Below, in pieces: positions 32,283-41,700 of a stretch of DNA of 64,000 bases (position 1 is its first letter; each line of letters begins with the position of its first letter). The position numbers and the translations under genes are program-made. A model generated the notes under the pieces. The model saw only the letters and a list, made by a program, of their open reading frames with translations. It searched no databases and was not told the origin of the DNA. The DNA is from Luteolibacter rhizosphaerae (GTDB lineage: Bacteria; Verrucomicrobiota; Verrucomicrobiia; Verrucomicrobiales; Akkermansiaceae): assembly GCF_025950095.1 (NCBI RefSeq), contig NZ_JAPDDR010000007.1, forward strand, positions 248,001-312,000, read 5' to 3'.

Positions 32283-35012
32283 ATGATCCGGTTCCTCGTT
32301 CCCCTTCTCCTCCTGATATCTCCGCTGCACGGGCTCGACTGGGTCTGGCAGTCCGTCGCCTCCGGCCCTGAAGCTGGCACCCGCTGCGCGGTGGCGGTGG
32401 ATCCGGCCGGGCGGATTCATACGGTCCACACCACCGTATCCTCCGGCACCACGACGCTGACCTACTCCATGCGGCCGAACCGCGGCAGCGGCTTCAGCGC
32501 AGTGCAGACGCTCCTGAGCTCGACGCTCAGCGTCGCTCATCTGGATCTGGATGTGGGGACGGACTACACGGTCCAAGCCGCCGCCGTGCTGGGGAATGGC
32601 GATGTGGTCGTCTACGAGAGAACCAGCGGTGGCGTGCTTTCCATCCACACGGTCGCCGTGGCGGGGGGATCGACCGCTGCCACCGGGGGGGTGAGCATCG
32701 TGGCCTCGGGGAATGGTTTCTCGCGGCCTTCGCTGGCATTCACGGCGACGGATGGCAGCGCGAGATTCACGGACAAGACCAGCGTATGGGCAGCACCGGT
32801 AGCGGTGACCACGGGTGCCAATACCGGTTTCGCTCCCTCGCTGACCGACACCTATGGCGGGCTGGTGGTGCCGACGACGACTCCGCGCGCGATCTTCACC
32901 TACAGCGACACGCTGAAGCGCGTGCAAGTCTCTTACTATTCCTTGATCAGCTCTTCATGGCAGGCTCCCGTTAATGTCGCTCCCTGCCCGGCGGCCACGC
33001 GCCCGAGCGTAGATGTGCACCTAGGGAAGCTGGGGGTGGCTTATTCCTTCACGGATTCATCCGGTGAGACACCGGTTCGGGCGATCCGCTACGCGGACAA
33101 TGCCAGCGGATCGTGGACGGTGCAGACGATCACGGCGGCGGATGAAATGGAGAGCGAGTTCGATTTCTTCTCATCGAATCTCGAGATGAGCTTCGATGCG
33201 ACGGGCGAGCCGCTGGTGGGCTACAAGCGGGATGTCTTCGTGATCTTCGACGCCTTCACCCGGGATATTCGTTTTCGCAGACGGGTGCCTGCCATTGGCT
33301 GGGAGATGACGGTGGTGAAAGAGTTGGGGAGTGACTTCTGCGGCGATCTGGATCTGGCGACCAACGGTGCGGGAGATCCGGCGTTTGTCTTCGAGGATGA
33401 TACGAACACGACGGACTCCAACTTCACTTTTGCCCGCCCATGGGCCCAGCCGGTGACGACGGATACCTCCGCAGCGTTGGATGCGAGTTACCAGCATAGC
33501 TTCGCGCCCGCGCTGGCTCTGAACCCGAAGGGAGAGGTGATGCTGCTGGCATCCGTGGCCACGCAGGCGGACTTGTTTTCGGAGCGCGTCTACCGCACCC
33601 CGAAGATTGTCACCGAGCGCCACGGGCCGGATCTGGTTACGGACGTGGGGACGACGGACGGCCCGCACTTCGCCAACGCGCTGGTCACCACGGCCAGCGG
33701 GCTCACCTACTTCGTCACCCTGCAAGGTGCGCTTACTTTTGATACGAGCGGCGAGATTCATTATGGCCAGCACTTCGGAAGCGCGGCGAATGCCACTGCA
33801 CCGGTCGGCGCGGTTGTCAGCGGAGTTTTCCAGAGACAGCGGGCGAAGCGGGCTCCGTTGCGCTTGGCTTCGGATGCCACTGATCGCCTCTACCTCACCT
33901 TCACCGCGGAGGACGGCACGGGCCGACTGATCACCCGCACGCCACCAGAACCGCCACCCGGCTTGGAGACCATCCGCCGCCAGTGGTATCCGCTCGATAT
34001 CATCCCCGGCGATCCGACCGGCATCGATCTGGCCGTGCGGGCGGATGGGGCTTACGCGATCTCCTACGTCGATCCCGGTGTACGCATCGTCAAGCTCCGC
34101 ACGAACATCAATGTCGCCAACGGCGCGAAGCTCCTGGCGCCGGTGACGGTGAATGTTCTCACACTCGGCGCGGGAGGAACCCTGCCGCTGAATACGGCCT
34201 GCGTGATTCCGTCCTCCGGTGTTCCGCACGTGCTGACCGGCCAAGGAAATCTGATCAAGGACCTACGCTTCAACTCCAGTGGCGCGGTCTTGAGCCAGAA
34301 CCTTCCGTTCGACTGTCCGGGGGCAACGGTGCGAGCCGTGGCCTCGGGGAACCGGATCGATGTGTGCGCGCACAGCACGCGGGACGGGGGCAGCCTCCAC
34401 CATACACGCTTCTTCGACGGGGTGGCCACCACGCCTCAAACGCAGGGGAGATTCGTGAACACGCGCGGTGGAATGGGTAGCCTGGGTCCGGATCTCGCGA
34501 TGGTTCTCGATGCCAATGGTTTTCCGGTGATCGCGTCGAGCCATCTCAGCGGAGGCTTCCCTCTGCTCACGTTCTTCGATGATGTCCTGATCTCGCGGAA
34601 GGCCGATTCGCTCGACGACGACGGAGACGGTGTGCCGCTGCTTGCGGAGAATGCCCACGCGATGGCGCGCTTCATGGCAGATGCGTCGTTGAAGCCGCGC
34701 ATGGAAACCTTCACCTACAACAGCGGCGGCCTGCAGTTGGAGATGGGGGCCCGTTACCGCCATCCGAAGGTGCCGCTCACTTCCGGCGCCACCGGAGTCA
34801 GCTTGTTCGGTGAGTTCCGCTACCAGATCGCCTACAGCTCGGATCTCCAGACGTTCGCGGTGCCACCCGCCGGGTTCTTCATCAATACCGTGACCGATCC
34901 GGATCCCCAGGTGCAGGTAGGGCAACGTTTGGTCACCGTATGGGCCACGCCCGCGCAACGGGTCGCGCATCCGCGGGGATTCGTGCGGCTGGACGTGAGC
35001 CGGGATCGCTGA
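32283..35012 (+). CDS. Large secreted protein, propeller-like, unknown function
   Basis: 909 residues with a signal peptide (MIRFLVPLLLLISPLHGLDW). The body is beta-rich with recurring 'G-x-x-[LV]-[AV]-[YF]-x-x-D-x-x-G' strands (for example VAVDPAGRIHTVHTT, VGYKRDVFVIFDAF, LALNPKGEVMLLASV, VRADGAYAISYVDPG), the look of a BNR/sialidase-like beta-propeller, but no Asp-box (SxDxGxTW) is intact. Near residue 780 a D-rich loop (DSLDDDGDGVPLL) resembles a calcium-binding thrombospondin-3 unit. The end (YQIAYSSDLQTF...FVRLDV) fits the module shared by other secreted proteins in the window. Family not recognised. Confidence 0.65.
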   Translation: MIRFLVPLLLLISPLHGLDWVWQSVASGPEAGTRCAVAVDPAGRIHTVHTTVSSGTTTLTYSMRPNRGSGFSAVQTLLSSTLSVAHLDLDVGTDYTVQAAAVLGNGDVVVYERTSGGVLSIHTVAVAGGSTAATGGVSIVASGNGFSRPSLAFTATDGSARFTDKTSVWAAPVAVTTGANTGFAPSLTDTYGGLVVPTTTPRAIFTYSDTLKRVQVSYYSLISSSWQAPVNVAPCPAATRPSVDVHLGKLGVAYSFTDSSGETPVRAIRYADNASGSWTVQTITAADEMESEFDFFSSNLEMSFDATGEPLVGYKRDVFVIFDAFTRDIRFRRRVPAIGWEMTVVKELGSDFCGDLDLATNGAGDPAFVFEDDTNTTDSNFTFARPWAQPVTTDTSAALDASYQHSFAPALALNPKGEVMLLASVATQADLFSERVYRTPKIVTERHGPDLVTDVGTTDGPHFANALVTTASGLTYFVTLQGALTFDTSGEIHYGQHFGSAANATAPVGAVVSGVFQRQRAKRAPLRLASDATDRLYLTFTAEDGTGRLITRTPPEPPPGLETIRRQWYPLDIIPGDPTGIDLAVRADGAYAISYVDPGVRIVKLRTNINVANGAKLLAPVTVNVLTLGAGGTLPLNTACVIPSSGVPHVLTGQGNLIKDLRFNSSGAVLSQNLPFDCPGATVRAVASGNRIDVCAHSTRDGGSLHHTRFFDGVATTPQTQGRFVNTRGGMGSLGPDLAMVLDANGFPVIASSHLSGGFPLLTFFDDVLISRKADSLDDDGDGVPLLAENAHAMARFMADASLKPRMETFTYNSGGLQLEMGARYRHPKVPLTSGATGVSLFGEFRYQIAYSSDLQTFAVPPAGFFINTVTDPDPQVQVGQRLVTVWATPAQRVAHPRGFVRLDVSRDR

Positions 35013-35013
35013 G

Positions 35014-35343
35014 CTAGGAATCCGAATCCGGGAACCGGTGCACCTTCTTTCGCTTCGGGTGGAAGGTGACCCGGCCTCCGCGAGCCTGGCGGATGGGATC
35101 GAAGAGCGAGTCCATTCCCACGCCCTTCACTTCGCAGACGATGGCCATCAACTCGCCGAGCCTGCCTTTCGGGAAGCCGCGCTCCTTGAACCAGAAGAGA
35201 TACTCTACCGGCAGATCGTAGATCGGCATGCCGAGGGGCGGGACGGCGGTGCGCCCGTACTTGCCGAAGGGCATGTAGGTGCGGGCGATCTCGTTGAGGA
35301 GATTGCGGAAATCTTCGCGGTCGATGTCGGTGAGCTGGAACAT
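35014..35343 (-). CDS. DUF3820-family protein
   Basis: 109 residues from the ATG at 35343. It contains the family signature: YMPFGKYGRTAVPP, GMPIYDLPVEYLFWFKERGF and PKGRLGELMAIVCEVKGVGM. DUF3820 proteins are small and often basic and are sometimes linked to nucleic acid metabolism (exonuclease-associated), but no activity is established. The C-terminus here is rich in Lys/Arg/His. It converges with the large secreted protein (1-bp gap) and is followed on the same strand upstream by a GNAT gene. Confidence 0.82.
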   Translation of the reverse strand: MFQLTDIDREDFRNLLNEIARTYMPFGKYGRTAVPPLGMPIYDLPVEYLFWFKERGFPKGRLGELMAIVCEVKGVGMDSLFDPIRQARGGRVTFHPKRKKVHRFPDSDS

Positions 35344-35368
35344 CGCGTCTGCTGCGGAAGCTAGAGGA

Positions 35369-35884
35369 TCAGCGCGAGATGGCAAAGAGCAACTGTTCCG
35401 CGCCGAAACGTTCGAGGCGACGCTCCAGCCTCATGCCGAGGCGTTTGAGTAGTGCAATGGAAGCAACATTCGCGGCTTGGGTTTCCGAAACGATCCGGGG
35501 AAGATCCAAATCGCGGAACCCGATCATGAGGGCTTCCGATGCCGCGCGGAACGCGAATCCCCTGCCCTGCCAGTCCGGCAGCAGCACGAAGGACAGCTCG
35601 GTTTCCACAGAATCGTGATAAGGCGATAACCAGATCAGGCCGATCGCCTCGTGATCCGGTGCGGGGCGGATCACGCTCAGGCCTGCTTCTTCTCCAACAA
35701 TGATCGAGTCAGCGCGAAGCTCCGCCTGCGGGAGCGAAAGCGGACCGCCGAGATAGCGTCTCAGCTCCGGGTCGGTGAAGAGGCGGATGAACGCCTCGCG
35801 GTCATCCGGATGGGGAGAGAACAGAAGCGGAGCGGCGGTCACGGGATCGCTGTTACGGGAAACCCAAGGATTTTGCATTCCCAT
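35369..35884 (-). CDS. GNAT acetyltransferase, RimJ/RimL-like
   Basis: 171 residues. RimJ/RimL-type layout: LLFSPHPDDREAFIRLFTDP at the start, IGLIWLSPYHDSVETELSFV, the acetyl-CoA loop LLPDWQGRGFAFRAASEAL, and VSETQAANVASIALLKRLGM with the typical 'N-x-x-S-x-x-[LV]-[LM]-x-[RK]-L-G' motif. It probably N-acetylates a protein or small amine; the target is unknown. Together with the DUF3820 gene it forms a small minus-strand pair. Confidence 0.85.
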   Translation of the reverse strand: MGMQNPWVSRNSDPVTAAPLLFSPHPDDREAFIRLFTDPELRRYLGGPLSLPQAELRADSIIVGEEAGLSVIRPAPDHEAIGLIWLSPYHDSVETELSFVLLPDWQGRGFAFRAASEALMIGFRDLDLPRIVSETQAANVASIALLKRLGMRLERRLERFGAEQLLFAISR

Positions 35885-35919
35885 ATCCGCCGCAACCCGC
35901 TTCCCTGCGGGCGATTGCC

Positions 35920-36696
35920 ATGCCTGAAGCGAAGCCCAAGCAAGAACACCCGCTCGCGAATATCCTGATCAACGTGCTGCTGCCGGTGATCGTACTCAGC
36001 TTCCTGGGGAAGGATCCCGTGCTGCAGGAGAAGCTCGGCAAGACGGTGCGGCCATGGCACATCGGGCCGCTGTGGTCGATGGTGATCGCGCTGGCGCTGC
36101 CGCTGGGCTACGGGATCTGGCACTTCATCCAGACCAAGAAGGGCAACTTTTTCTCCGCCCTCGGGCTGGTCTCCGTGCTGCTCACCGGCGGCCTGACCCT
36201 CTACCTGTGGAACAAGGACGGCAGCGTGAAGCCGAATGCGGATATCCTCTTCGGCATCAAGGAGGGGCTGATCCCGCTGATCCTCGGCTTCGCAATCCTT
36301 AGCTCGCAGAAGTCGACGACTCCTTTGCTGCGGGTCTTCCTCTACAACGACAGTATCTTCGACATCCCGAAGATCGAGTCGAAGGTCGCAGAGCGCCAGG
36401 AGACAACCCGCTATGCCATGCTGCTCAACGGGGCGACGCGGATGTTCGCCGGTTCCTTCTTCCTGAGCGCTCTGTTGAACGTGGGAATGGCGCTGTGGTT
36501 CTTCCGCGGCTTCAATGAGAAGGCCGTGGATGCCTTGGAGAAATACAACGAGATCGTAGGCAAGCTGACGGGCGCGGGCTTCCTGATCATCGGCCTGCCG
36601 CTGATGGGAATCCTGTTCCTGATCCTGACGCGGCTCCTGAAAGGCCTGCGCGAGCTGACGGGTTTGAAGGATGAGGAATTGATGATGCCGCGGTAA
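35920..36696 (+). CDS. VC0807-family multi-pass membrane protein
   Basis: 258 residues with about six hydrophobic segments: VLLPVIVLSFLG, IGPLWSMVIALALPLGYGIW, GLVSVLLTGGLTLYLW, GLIPLILGFAIL, FAGSFFLSALLNVGMALWFF and FLIIGLPLMGILFLILTRLL. The pattern, including 'IKEGLIPLILGFAILSS', matches the VC0807 family (uncharacterised, sometimes annotated as MFS-like). The protein is an inner-membrane protein of unknown substrate. It is divergent from the GNAT gene and followed by a hairpin on the other strand. Confidence 0.75.
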   Translation: MPEAKPKQEHPLANILINVLLPVIVLSFLGKDPVLQEKLGKTVRPWHIGPLWSMVIALALPLGYGIWHFIQTKKGNFFSALGLVSVLLTGGLTLYLWNKDGSVKPNADILFGIKEGLIPLILGFAILSSQKSTTPLLRVFLYNDSIFDIPKIESKVAERQETTRYAMLLNGATRMFAGSFFLSALLNVGMALWFFRGFNEKAVDALEKYNEIVGKLTGAGFLIIGLPLMGILFLILTRLLKGLRELTGLKDEELMMPR

Positions 36697-36721
36697 GCCG
36701 GCTTCCAGTCCCTCCCCGCAA

Positions 36722-36748
36722 AAACAAAAAGGCCCGCGGATGCGGGAC
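36722..36748 (-). terminator. Intrinsic terminator after PCD gene
   Basis: On the minus strand: stem CCCGC-ATCC-GCGGG followed by CCTTTTTGTTTTT, 37 bp past the stop of the pterin dehydratase gene. On the plus strand it is also a weaker hairpin after the VC0807 gene. Confidence 0.75.
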
Positions 36749-36784
36749 TTCTTGATCAGAATGGTTCGGCAGAGATGCCGGAAC

Positions 36785-37069
36785 TCAGTCGACGAGATTG
36801 TCGATCCGCTGGGCCAGCTCGATGTCCGCCTCGGTCACACCGCCGGCATCGTGCGTGGTCAACACCAGCGACACCTTGGTGTAGCGGATACGGATGTCCG
36901 GGTGGTGCTGCGCTTCATCAGCGATCTCGGCGAGATCGTTGACGAAGTCGATTGCTTCCATGAATTCCTCGAACTCGACCGTGCGGGTGATCGACTTCTT
37001 TTCGTATTCCCACTCGGGGCATTTCTTGAGGGCGGAGGACAGTTCGTCGTCTTCGAGCAGGTCGGACAT
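36785..37069 (-). CDS. 4a-hydroxytetrahydrobiopterin dehydratase
   Basis: 94 residues from the ATG at 37069 (MSDLLEDDELSSALKKCPEW), the normal size for pterin carbinolamine dehydratase. The active-site block DEAQHHPDIRIRYTKVSLVL contains the His pair and Asp/Pro of the family. The enzyme dehydrates 4a-hydroxy-tetrahydropterin and also works in molybdopterin-related roles. The frame is open to 37363, but that part overlaps the opposite-strand lipoprotein and has no homology. It is followed by a clear terminator at 36722-36748. Confidence 0.93.
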   Translation of the reverse strand: MSDLLEDDELSSALKKCPEWEYEKKSITRTVEFEEFMEAIDFVNDLAEIADEAQHHPDIRIRYTKVSLVLTTHDAGGVTEADIELAQRIDNLVD

Positions 37070-37196
37070 GGCGAGAGGGAAACGTTTGCGGCGCGAGATT
37101 GCGTTTCCCGGTTGAAGCTTGGCAAGAGAGTTTGACGCAGTTTTTTCGACATGCCGGAAGTTTGCAGGCGGAGCCTTGCGGGTGTAGGCGTAGCGC

Positions 37197-37652
37197 ATGA
37201 AAGCGATACTGCCGGTGGCCGCTCTTTCGGCGGGAATTTTTGCCTCGTGCGCACCTTCCACTCCGGAAGGGCGGATCGCGGCGCAGCCGGGGATGTTCGC
37301 CGGGCTGCCCGCGCGCCACAAGGAAATGGTCCGACAGGGACGGATCGACAAGGGAATGAGCACCGACGCGGTGTATCTGGCCTGGGGCCGGGCGAGCCGC
37401 GAGTACGACGGCTACGAGGGCAATGCGCGAACCCTGCGGTGGGACTACAACGGCTCGACGCCGGTGTATTCCACGAACGGTTACTTCGGCGCCTTCGGCT
37501 GGGGTTATGGACGCTTCGGCCCGAACTATGGCTACGGACCCTACCACTACTACGGCGCCGGATTCGGTCCGGAAGTGACCTACGTGCCCTACCGCCGCGC
37601 CAGCGTACTGTTCCGGGATGGCAGCGTTTCCTCGTGGGAACGCACGCGGTGA
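37197..37652 (+). CDS. Small Gly/Tyr-rich lipoprotein
   Basis: 151 residues with a lipoprotein signal MKAILPVAALSAGIFASC (lipobox FASC). Residues ~48-85 (RIDKGMSTDAVYLAWGRASR) resemble the SmpA/OmlA-type 'G-M-s-x-x-x-V-x-x-x-x-G-x-P' motif, and an aromatic Gly/Tyr-rich stretch follows (YGRFGPNYGYGPYHYYG). It is probably an outer-membrane or periplasmic lipoprotein. It lies 66 bp upstream of the L,D-transpeptidase lipoprotein on the same strand. Confidence 0.72.
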   Translation: MKAILPVAALSAGIFASCAPSTPEGRIAAQPGMFAGLPARHKEMVRQGRIDKGMSTDAVYLAWGRASREYDGYEGNARTLRWDYNGSTPVYSTNGYFGAFGWGYGRFGPNYGYGPYHYYGAGFGPEVTYVPYRRASVLFRDGSVSSWERTR

Positions 37653-37718
37653 AAAGGAGCGGACTCGCAGACTTGCACTCCCCGGTAATCTGGGGATGGT
37701 AGCGCGAACGTAGCCGCT

Positions 37719-38402
37719 ATGAATCCCTTGAAACCGATCCTGCTCGCCGGGGCGGCACTTGCCGCCGGACTGCTTTCCTCCTGTACCACGACGACCACTT
37801 CCAGCTCCGGTTCGCTCGGAGCCTATCAGTCATACGACGTGCCGACCAAGAAGCCTTCGAATCCTTCCGCCGTGAAGGTGAAGGTCTCGCTGGCCAAGCA
37901 GCGCGTCTACGTGATGGAAGGCAGCACGCCGCTGATGGTCATGCCGGTCTCCGTGGGCACGCCGTCCTCCCCGACTCCGAGCGGGAATTTCACCATCTAC
38001 AACAAGGTGGCGAAGAAGCGCGCGAACAGCCACGGCTACGCCTACTCCGGCAACAACGTGAAGAAGACCATGCTCTCCAGCAAGCCGGGCGGCTGGTCCT
38101 TCAAGGGTACGCCGATGCCCTACTGGTGCGAGTTCAAGCCGAACTACGGCTTCCACACCGGCTGGGTAAAGCACACGCCCTGCACGCACGGCTGCATCCG
38201 CATGCATGAGAACCTCTCGCCGAAGTTTTTCAACCTGGTGAAGGTCGGCACGCCCGTGAGCATCGCCCGCACGCAGCCGGAAGACTCGACGCTGGGCAAC
38301 ATCAAGCTGCCGCCGGATGCCGGTCCGCTGCCCGATTACCCGGTGAACATGTACACCGGCGACGGCTACTTCAGCCAGCACAAGGCGCCGAACTACAACT
38401 AA
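37719..38402 (+). CDS. L,D-transpeptidase (YkuD) lipoprotein
   Basis: 227 residues with a lipoprotein signal (MNPLKPILLAGAALAAGLLSSC, lipobox LSSC). The YkuD domain spans about residues 50-185. Its catalytic motif is present: HTGWVKHTPCTHGCIRMHE, with nucleophile C159 and His at 146 and 157 in the H-x(n)-[ST]-H-G-C-[IV]-R pattern. Such enzymes form 3-3 cross-links in peptidoglycan or anchor lipoproteins. The residues upstream (VKVKVSLAKQRVYVMEG) match the usual 'I-x-V-x-x-x-x-Q-x-[LV]-x-[LV]' start. A strong terminator follows the stop. Confidence 0.92.
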   Translation: MNPLKPILLAGAALAAGLLSSCTTTTTSSSGSLGAYQSYDVPTKKPSNPSAVKVKVSLAKQRVYVMEGSTPLMVMPVSVGTPSSPTPSGNFTIYNKVAKKRANSHGYAYSGNNVKKTMLSSKPGGWSFKGTPMPYWCEFKPNYGFHTGWVKHTPCTHGCIRMHENLSPKFFNLVKVGTPVSIARTQPEDSTLGNIKLPPDAGPLPDYPVNMYTGDGYFSQHKAPNYN

Positions 38403-38415
38403 GCGAATCTCCAAG

Positions 38416-38445
38416 AAGCCCCGCCCGAAACGGCGGGGCTTTTTC
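38416..38445 (+). terminator. Intrinsic terminator after L,D-transpeptidase
   Basis: Stem agccccgcc / ggcggggct with a cgaaac loop followed by ttttc, immediately after the YkuD stop and abutting the end of the convergent LysE-family gene. Confidence 0.85.
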
Positions 38446-38449
38446 GTGC

Positions 38450-39073
38450 TCAGGCGTCGAGCCCCAGCTTGATGGCGAGCGCGATGAGCGCGATGCCGAA
38501 GGCCCCGTCGATCCAGCGTGCAGAGCGCTCGTAGCGGGTGCGGAGAGGTCGCCACTGCAGCAGGGCCGCCCACAGGGCCCAGAGTCCGCCGCCTTGGATC
38601 ACCACGATGGCAATCAGCGCATAGGGCCACCATGAAGGGTGCTCGCCGCGGAGGAAGGGTGCGCAGATAGCCGCTATGAAGACGACCACCTTCGGGTTGA
38701 AGAGATTGCAGGCGAAGCCTTTCAGGTAGGGATTGCCCGCGGGTGCCGGAACGGACGCGGATCCGCTCGCCGGAAGCGGCTTGGAAAACGCGGAGCGCAG
38801 CAGGCAATAGGCGATCCAGCCGAGATAGACGGCAGCGAGCCAAGCGAGGCCTTTCCTCAGGACGGGACTGCGCTCGAAGGCAACGGCCATCCCCGCCACT
38901 GCCAGCGAGGTATGAATCACCAATCCGGTGGCGATTCCCAAGGCCACCATGACTCCGGCCCGGATTCCTTGCGCAAGCGCGGTGCGCGTGAGGAGGATCA
39001 TGTCCGGTCCGGGACTGAATTGTCCCAAGGCCATCACGAAGGCAAACAAGGCCAGATCCCGTAGCTCGCTCAC
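38450..39073 (-). CDS. LysE-family translocator
   Basis: 207 residues, multi-pass. It shows the family start GQFSPGPDMILLTRTALAQG and GIATGLVIHTSLAVAG, WLAAVYLGWIAYCL, and the conserved LKGFACNLFNPKVVVFIAAI (the LysE/RhtB 'N-x-x-N-P-K' motif), then FGIALIALAIKLGL. These proteins export amino acids or their derivatives. The start is a GTG at 39073. It converges with the L,D-transpeptidase gene. Confidence 0.88.
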   Translation of the reverse strand: MSELRDLALFAFVMALGQFSPGPDMILLTRTALAQGIRAGVMVALGIATGLVIHTSLAVAGMAVAFERSPVLRKGLAWLAAVYLGWIAYCLLRSAFSKPLPASGSASVPAPAGNPYLKGFACNLFNPKVVVFIAAICAPFLRGEHPSWWPYALIAIVVIQGGGLWALWAALLQWRPLRTRYERSARWIDGAFGIALIALAIKLGLDA

Positions 39074-39259
39074 GTTGTTGGAAACGATCTAGGCGGATGC
39101 GGGACGACTCGTCAGCCACGGACTACAAAACCCGCGAGGAATTTCGACTACACCTTCACGAGGATCCGCTACGTCTATGCAAGAGTGAGGAAGCGGCAGA
39201 GGCCGTTTCAATCTGATAGACGGATCCCGCTCCTCTTGTAGCTGAAGTTTACCACCACC

Positions 39260-41044
39260 ATGGCCATCCTCACCGACCGGAAATCCCTGCGCGAATACGA
39301 CGTGATCATCGTGGGCTCGGGTGCCGGGGGCGGAATGATGGGCATGCTGCTCGCGCTGAACGGCGTGAAGGTGTTGATGATCGAAGCGGGACGGAACTAT
39401 GATCCGCAGAAGGAAACGCCGATGTTCAACACGCCGGACAAGGCTCCGCTGCGTGGCAAGGGAACCCAAGACCGCTTCTTCGGTCACTACGATGCCACGG
39501 TCGGCGGCGGCTGGCAGGTGCCGGGGGAGCCCTATGGCGACAAGCCCGGGACCGAAGAGGAATTCTGGTGGTGGCGGCCGCGCATGCTCGGTGGCCGGAC
39601 CAATCACTGGGGGCGGATTTCGCTGCGCTTCGGCGAGTATGATTTCAAACCAAAGTCGCGTGATGGCTTGGGCTTCGACTGGCCGATCTCCTACACCGAC
39701 CTCGCTCCCTACTACGACAAGGCGGAGCTGATGGTCGGCATCTACGGTTCGACCGAGGGCCTGGAAAACACACCCGACTCCCCGCCAGGGATCTTGCAAC
39801 CGGCTCCGAAGCCGCGCGCCGCGGAACTGCTCATCAAGAAATACTCGAAGGGCTTGAACATTCCCGTGGTCCCCATCCACCGCGCCGTCCTAAGCGAACC
39901 GATGGACGGTCCGGCCCGAGCCGCGAAGCTTTTCCCGAACAATCCGTCGGCGCAGCGGATCGTGGGCAATGACATGTCGATGCGCGCCGCCTGCTTCTGG
40001 GCAACGACCTGTGGCCGCGGTTGCTCGATCCGAGCGAATTTCCAGAGCACCACCGTGCTGATCCCGCCAGCCCTGCAGACCGGCAACCTCGACATCATCA
40101 CCGATGCCATGGTGCGCGAGGTGATGATGGATGCGAACGGCAAGGCCACGGGAGTTCATTACGTCGACAAAATCACGCGCACCGATGCGATCGCGAAGGC
40201 ACGCATCGTGATTCTCAGCGCGAGCACCTGCGAGACCGCGCGCATTCTCCTGAATTCGAAGAGCGCGCTCTTCCCGAACGGTTTGGCAAACGGCAGCGGC
40301 CAGGTCGGCAAGAACCTCACCGATAGCGTCGGCTCCTCCATGGGCGGGCACGTGCCGGAACTGGAGAGCCTGCCACCCTACAATGAGGACGGTGCCGGCG
40401 GAGGTCACGTCTACACGCCGTGGTGGAACTACAAGACGCAGGAGAAGCTCGGCTTCGCCCGCGGCTATCACATCGAGATGGGCGGTGGCCGCTACATGCC
40501 CGGTATGGGATCCTTGGCGATCCTCGATCAGAAAGCGCCTGGCGTTTACGGCAAGAAGCTCAAGGAAGAGGCGAAGCGCTACTATGGCGCGGTCGTCGGC
40601 TTTGCGGGTCGTGGCGAGATGATCCCCAACGAAAACTGCTACTGCGAGATCGACCCGAACCGCGTCGACCAGTGGGGCATCCCGACCCTGCGCTTTCACT
40701 GGAAGTGGTCGGACCATGAGATCAACCAAGCCACCCACATGCAGAACACCTTCGCCGAGATCATCAACTCGATGGGCGGCAAGGCCACGCCGAAGCCCGG
40801 CAAGGAAGCGCTGAACAAACCCGGCGAAATTATCCACGAAGCCGGCACCGCGATGATGGGCTCCGACGCGAAGTCCTCGGTGGTGAACTCCTTCGGCCAG
40901 ACATGGGATGTGAAGAACCTCTTCCTGATGGATGCTTCGATCCTGCCCTCGAATCCCGACAAAAATCTCACGCTGACCGTGCTGGCGCTCGCCTGGCGCT
41001 CCGCCGACTACCTGCTGGACGAAATGAAGCAGGGCAACATCTGA
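39260..41044 (+). CDS. GMC-family oxidoreductase, large subunit
   Basis: 594 residues. The FAD dinucleotide-binding motif VIIVGSGAGGGMMGMLLALN is near the N-terminus (about residue 14), ending in MIEAGRNY. GMC features follow: LGGRTNHWGRISLRF, SAARACFWATTCGRG-type CGRG with Cys residues (ATTCGRGCSIR), SASTCETARILLNSK, and the C-terminal catalytic region IIHEAGTAMMGSD and VKNLFLMDASILPSNPDKN. This set matches gluconate 2-dehydrogenase-like/alcohol-dehydrogenase GMC proteins that act with a small Tat-exported subunit and a cytochrome c. No signal peptide is seen, so export would depend on the partner. Sugar or alcohol substrate unknown. Confidence 0.87.
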   Translation: MAILTDRKSLREYDVIIVGSGAGGGMMGMLLALNGVKVLMIEAGRNYDPQKETPMFNTPDKAPLRGKGTQDRFFGHYDATVGGGWQVPGEPYGDKPGTEEEFWWWRPRMLGGRTNHWGRISLRFGEYDFKPKSRDGLGFDWPISYTDLAPYYDKAELMVGIYGSTEGLENTPDSPPGILQPAPKPRAAELLIKKYSKGLNIPVVPIHRAVLSEPMDGPARAAKLFPNNPSAQRIVGNDMSMRAACFWATTCGRGCSIRANFQSTTVLIPPALQTGNLDIITDAMVREVMMDANGKATGVHYVDKITRTDAIAKARIVILSASTCETARILLNSKSALFPNGLANGSGQVGKNLTDSVGSSMGGHVPELESLPPYNEDGAGGGHVYTPWWNYKTQEKLGFARGYHIEMGGGRYMPGMGSLAILDQKAPGVYGKKLKEEAKRYYGAVVGFAGRGEMIPNENCYCEIDPNRVDQWGIPTLRFHWKWSDHEINQATHMQNTFAEIINSMGGKATPKPGKEALNKPGEIIHEAGTAMMGSDAKSSVVNSFGQTWDVKNLFLMDASILPSNPDKNLTLTVLALAWRSADYLLDEMKQGNI

Positions 41045-41057
41045 CCGAACGACGACG

Positions 41058-41693
41058 ATGCACGAACCCCAGATTTCCCGCCGGAGCATTTTCAAGCTCG
41101 TCGCGGCTGCCAGCGCCGCCGGTTCCCTGCTGCCCGCCGGTGCCGAGCCGCCCAAGCCGCTTTCCAAGCACGTCAACAATCCCTTCAGCGATCCGGATTA
41201 CAACAATCCTACGATCCCATGGGACAAGCCGATGGTTGCCTCCGAGCTCGCGACCCTCACCGTGCTGGTGGACCTCATCTTGCCTGCGGACGAGGAGTCA
41301 CCCGCCGCTTCCGCCATCGACCTGCCGGACTTCCTGAATGAATGGGTCGGCGCTCCCTACGCCGAGAACCGGGAGGACCACGACACCATCCGCGGCGGAG
41401 TGAGCTGGATCAATACCCACGCCTACAAGCTGCACGGCAGGGAGTTTAAGGACCTCGCCGAGGCCCAGCAGACGGCGATCCTCGATACCATCTGCGATCC
41501 CGCGAAGGCGGCTCCGGAACTGGCCTACGGTGCACGCTTCTTCCAGAAGCTGCGCATGCTCACCCTCGGCGGCTACTACAGCCACCCCGCGACGTGGAAG
41601 GCCTTGGGCTACGTCGGGAACGTGCCGATCGCCGGACCCTATCCGGGCGTGCCGGAAGAGATCATCAAGATGCTGGGGCTGGAGGGGCTTTGA
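41058..41693 (+). CDS. Gluconate 2-dehydrogenase subunit 3-like, Tat-exported
   Basis: 211 residues starting 13 bp after the GMC gene. The N-terminus is a Tat signal (SRRSIFKLVAAASAAGSLLP, with the twin Arg), so it probably carries the GMC subunit out. The body has LATLTVLVDLILPADEESPA, AIDLPDFLNEWV and LRMLTLGGYYSHPATWKALGY, typical of the subunit-3 family. It is needed for maturation and export of the flavoprotein in related systems. Confidence 0.88.
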   Translation: MHEPQISRRSIFKLVAAASAAGSLLPAGAEPPKPLSKHVNNPFSDPDYNNPTIPWDKPMVASELATLTVLVDLILPADEESPAASAIDLPDFLNEWVGAPYAENREDHDTIRGGVSWINTHAYKLHGREFKDLAEAQQTAILDTICDPAKAAPELAYGARFFQKLRMLTLGGYYSHPATWKALGYVGNVPIAGPYPGVPEEIIKMLGLEGL

Positions 41694-41700
41694 CGGCCCA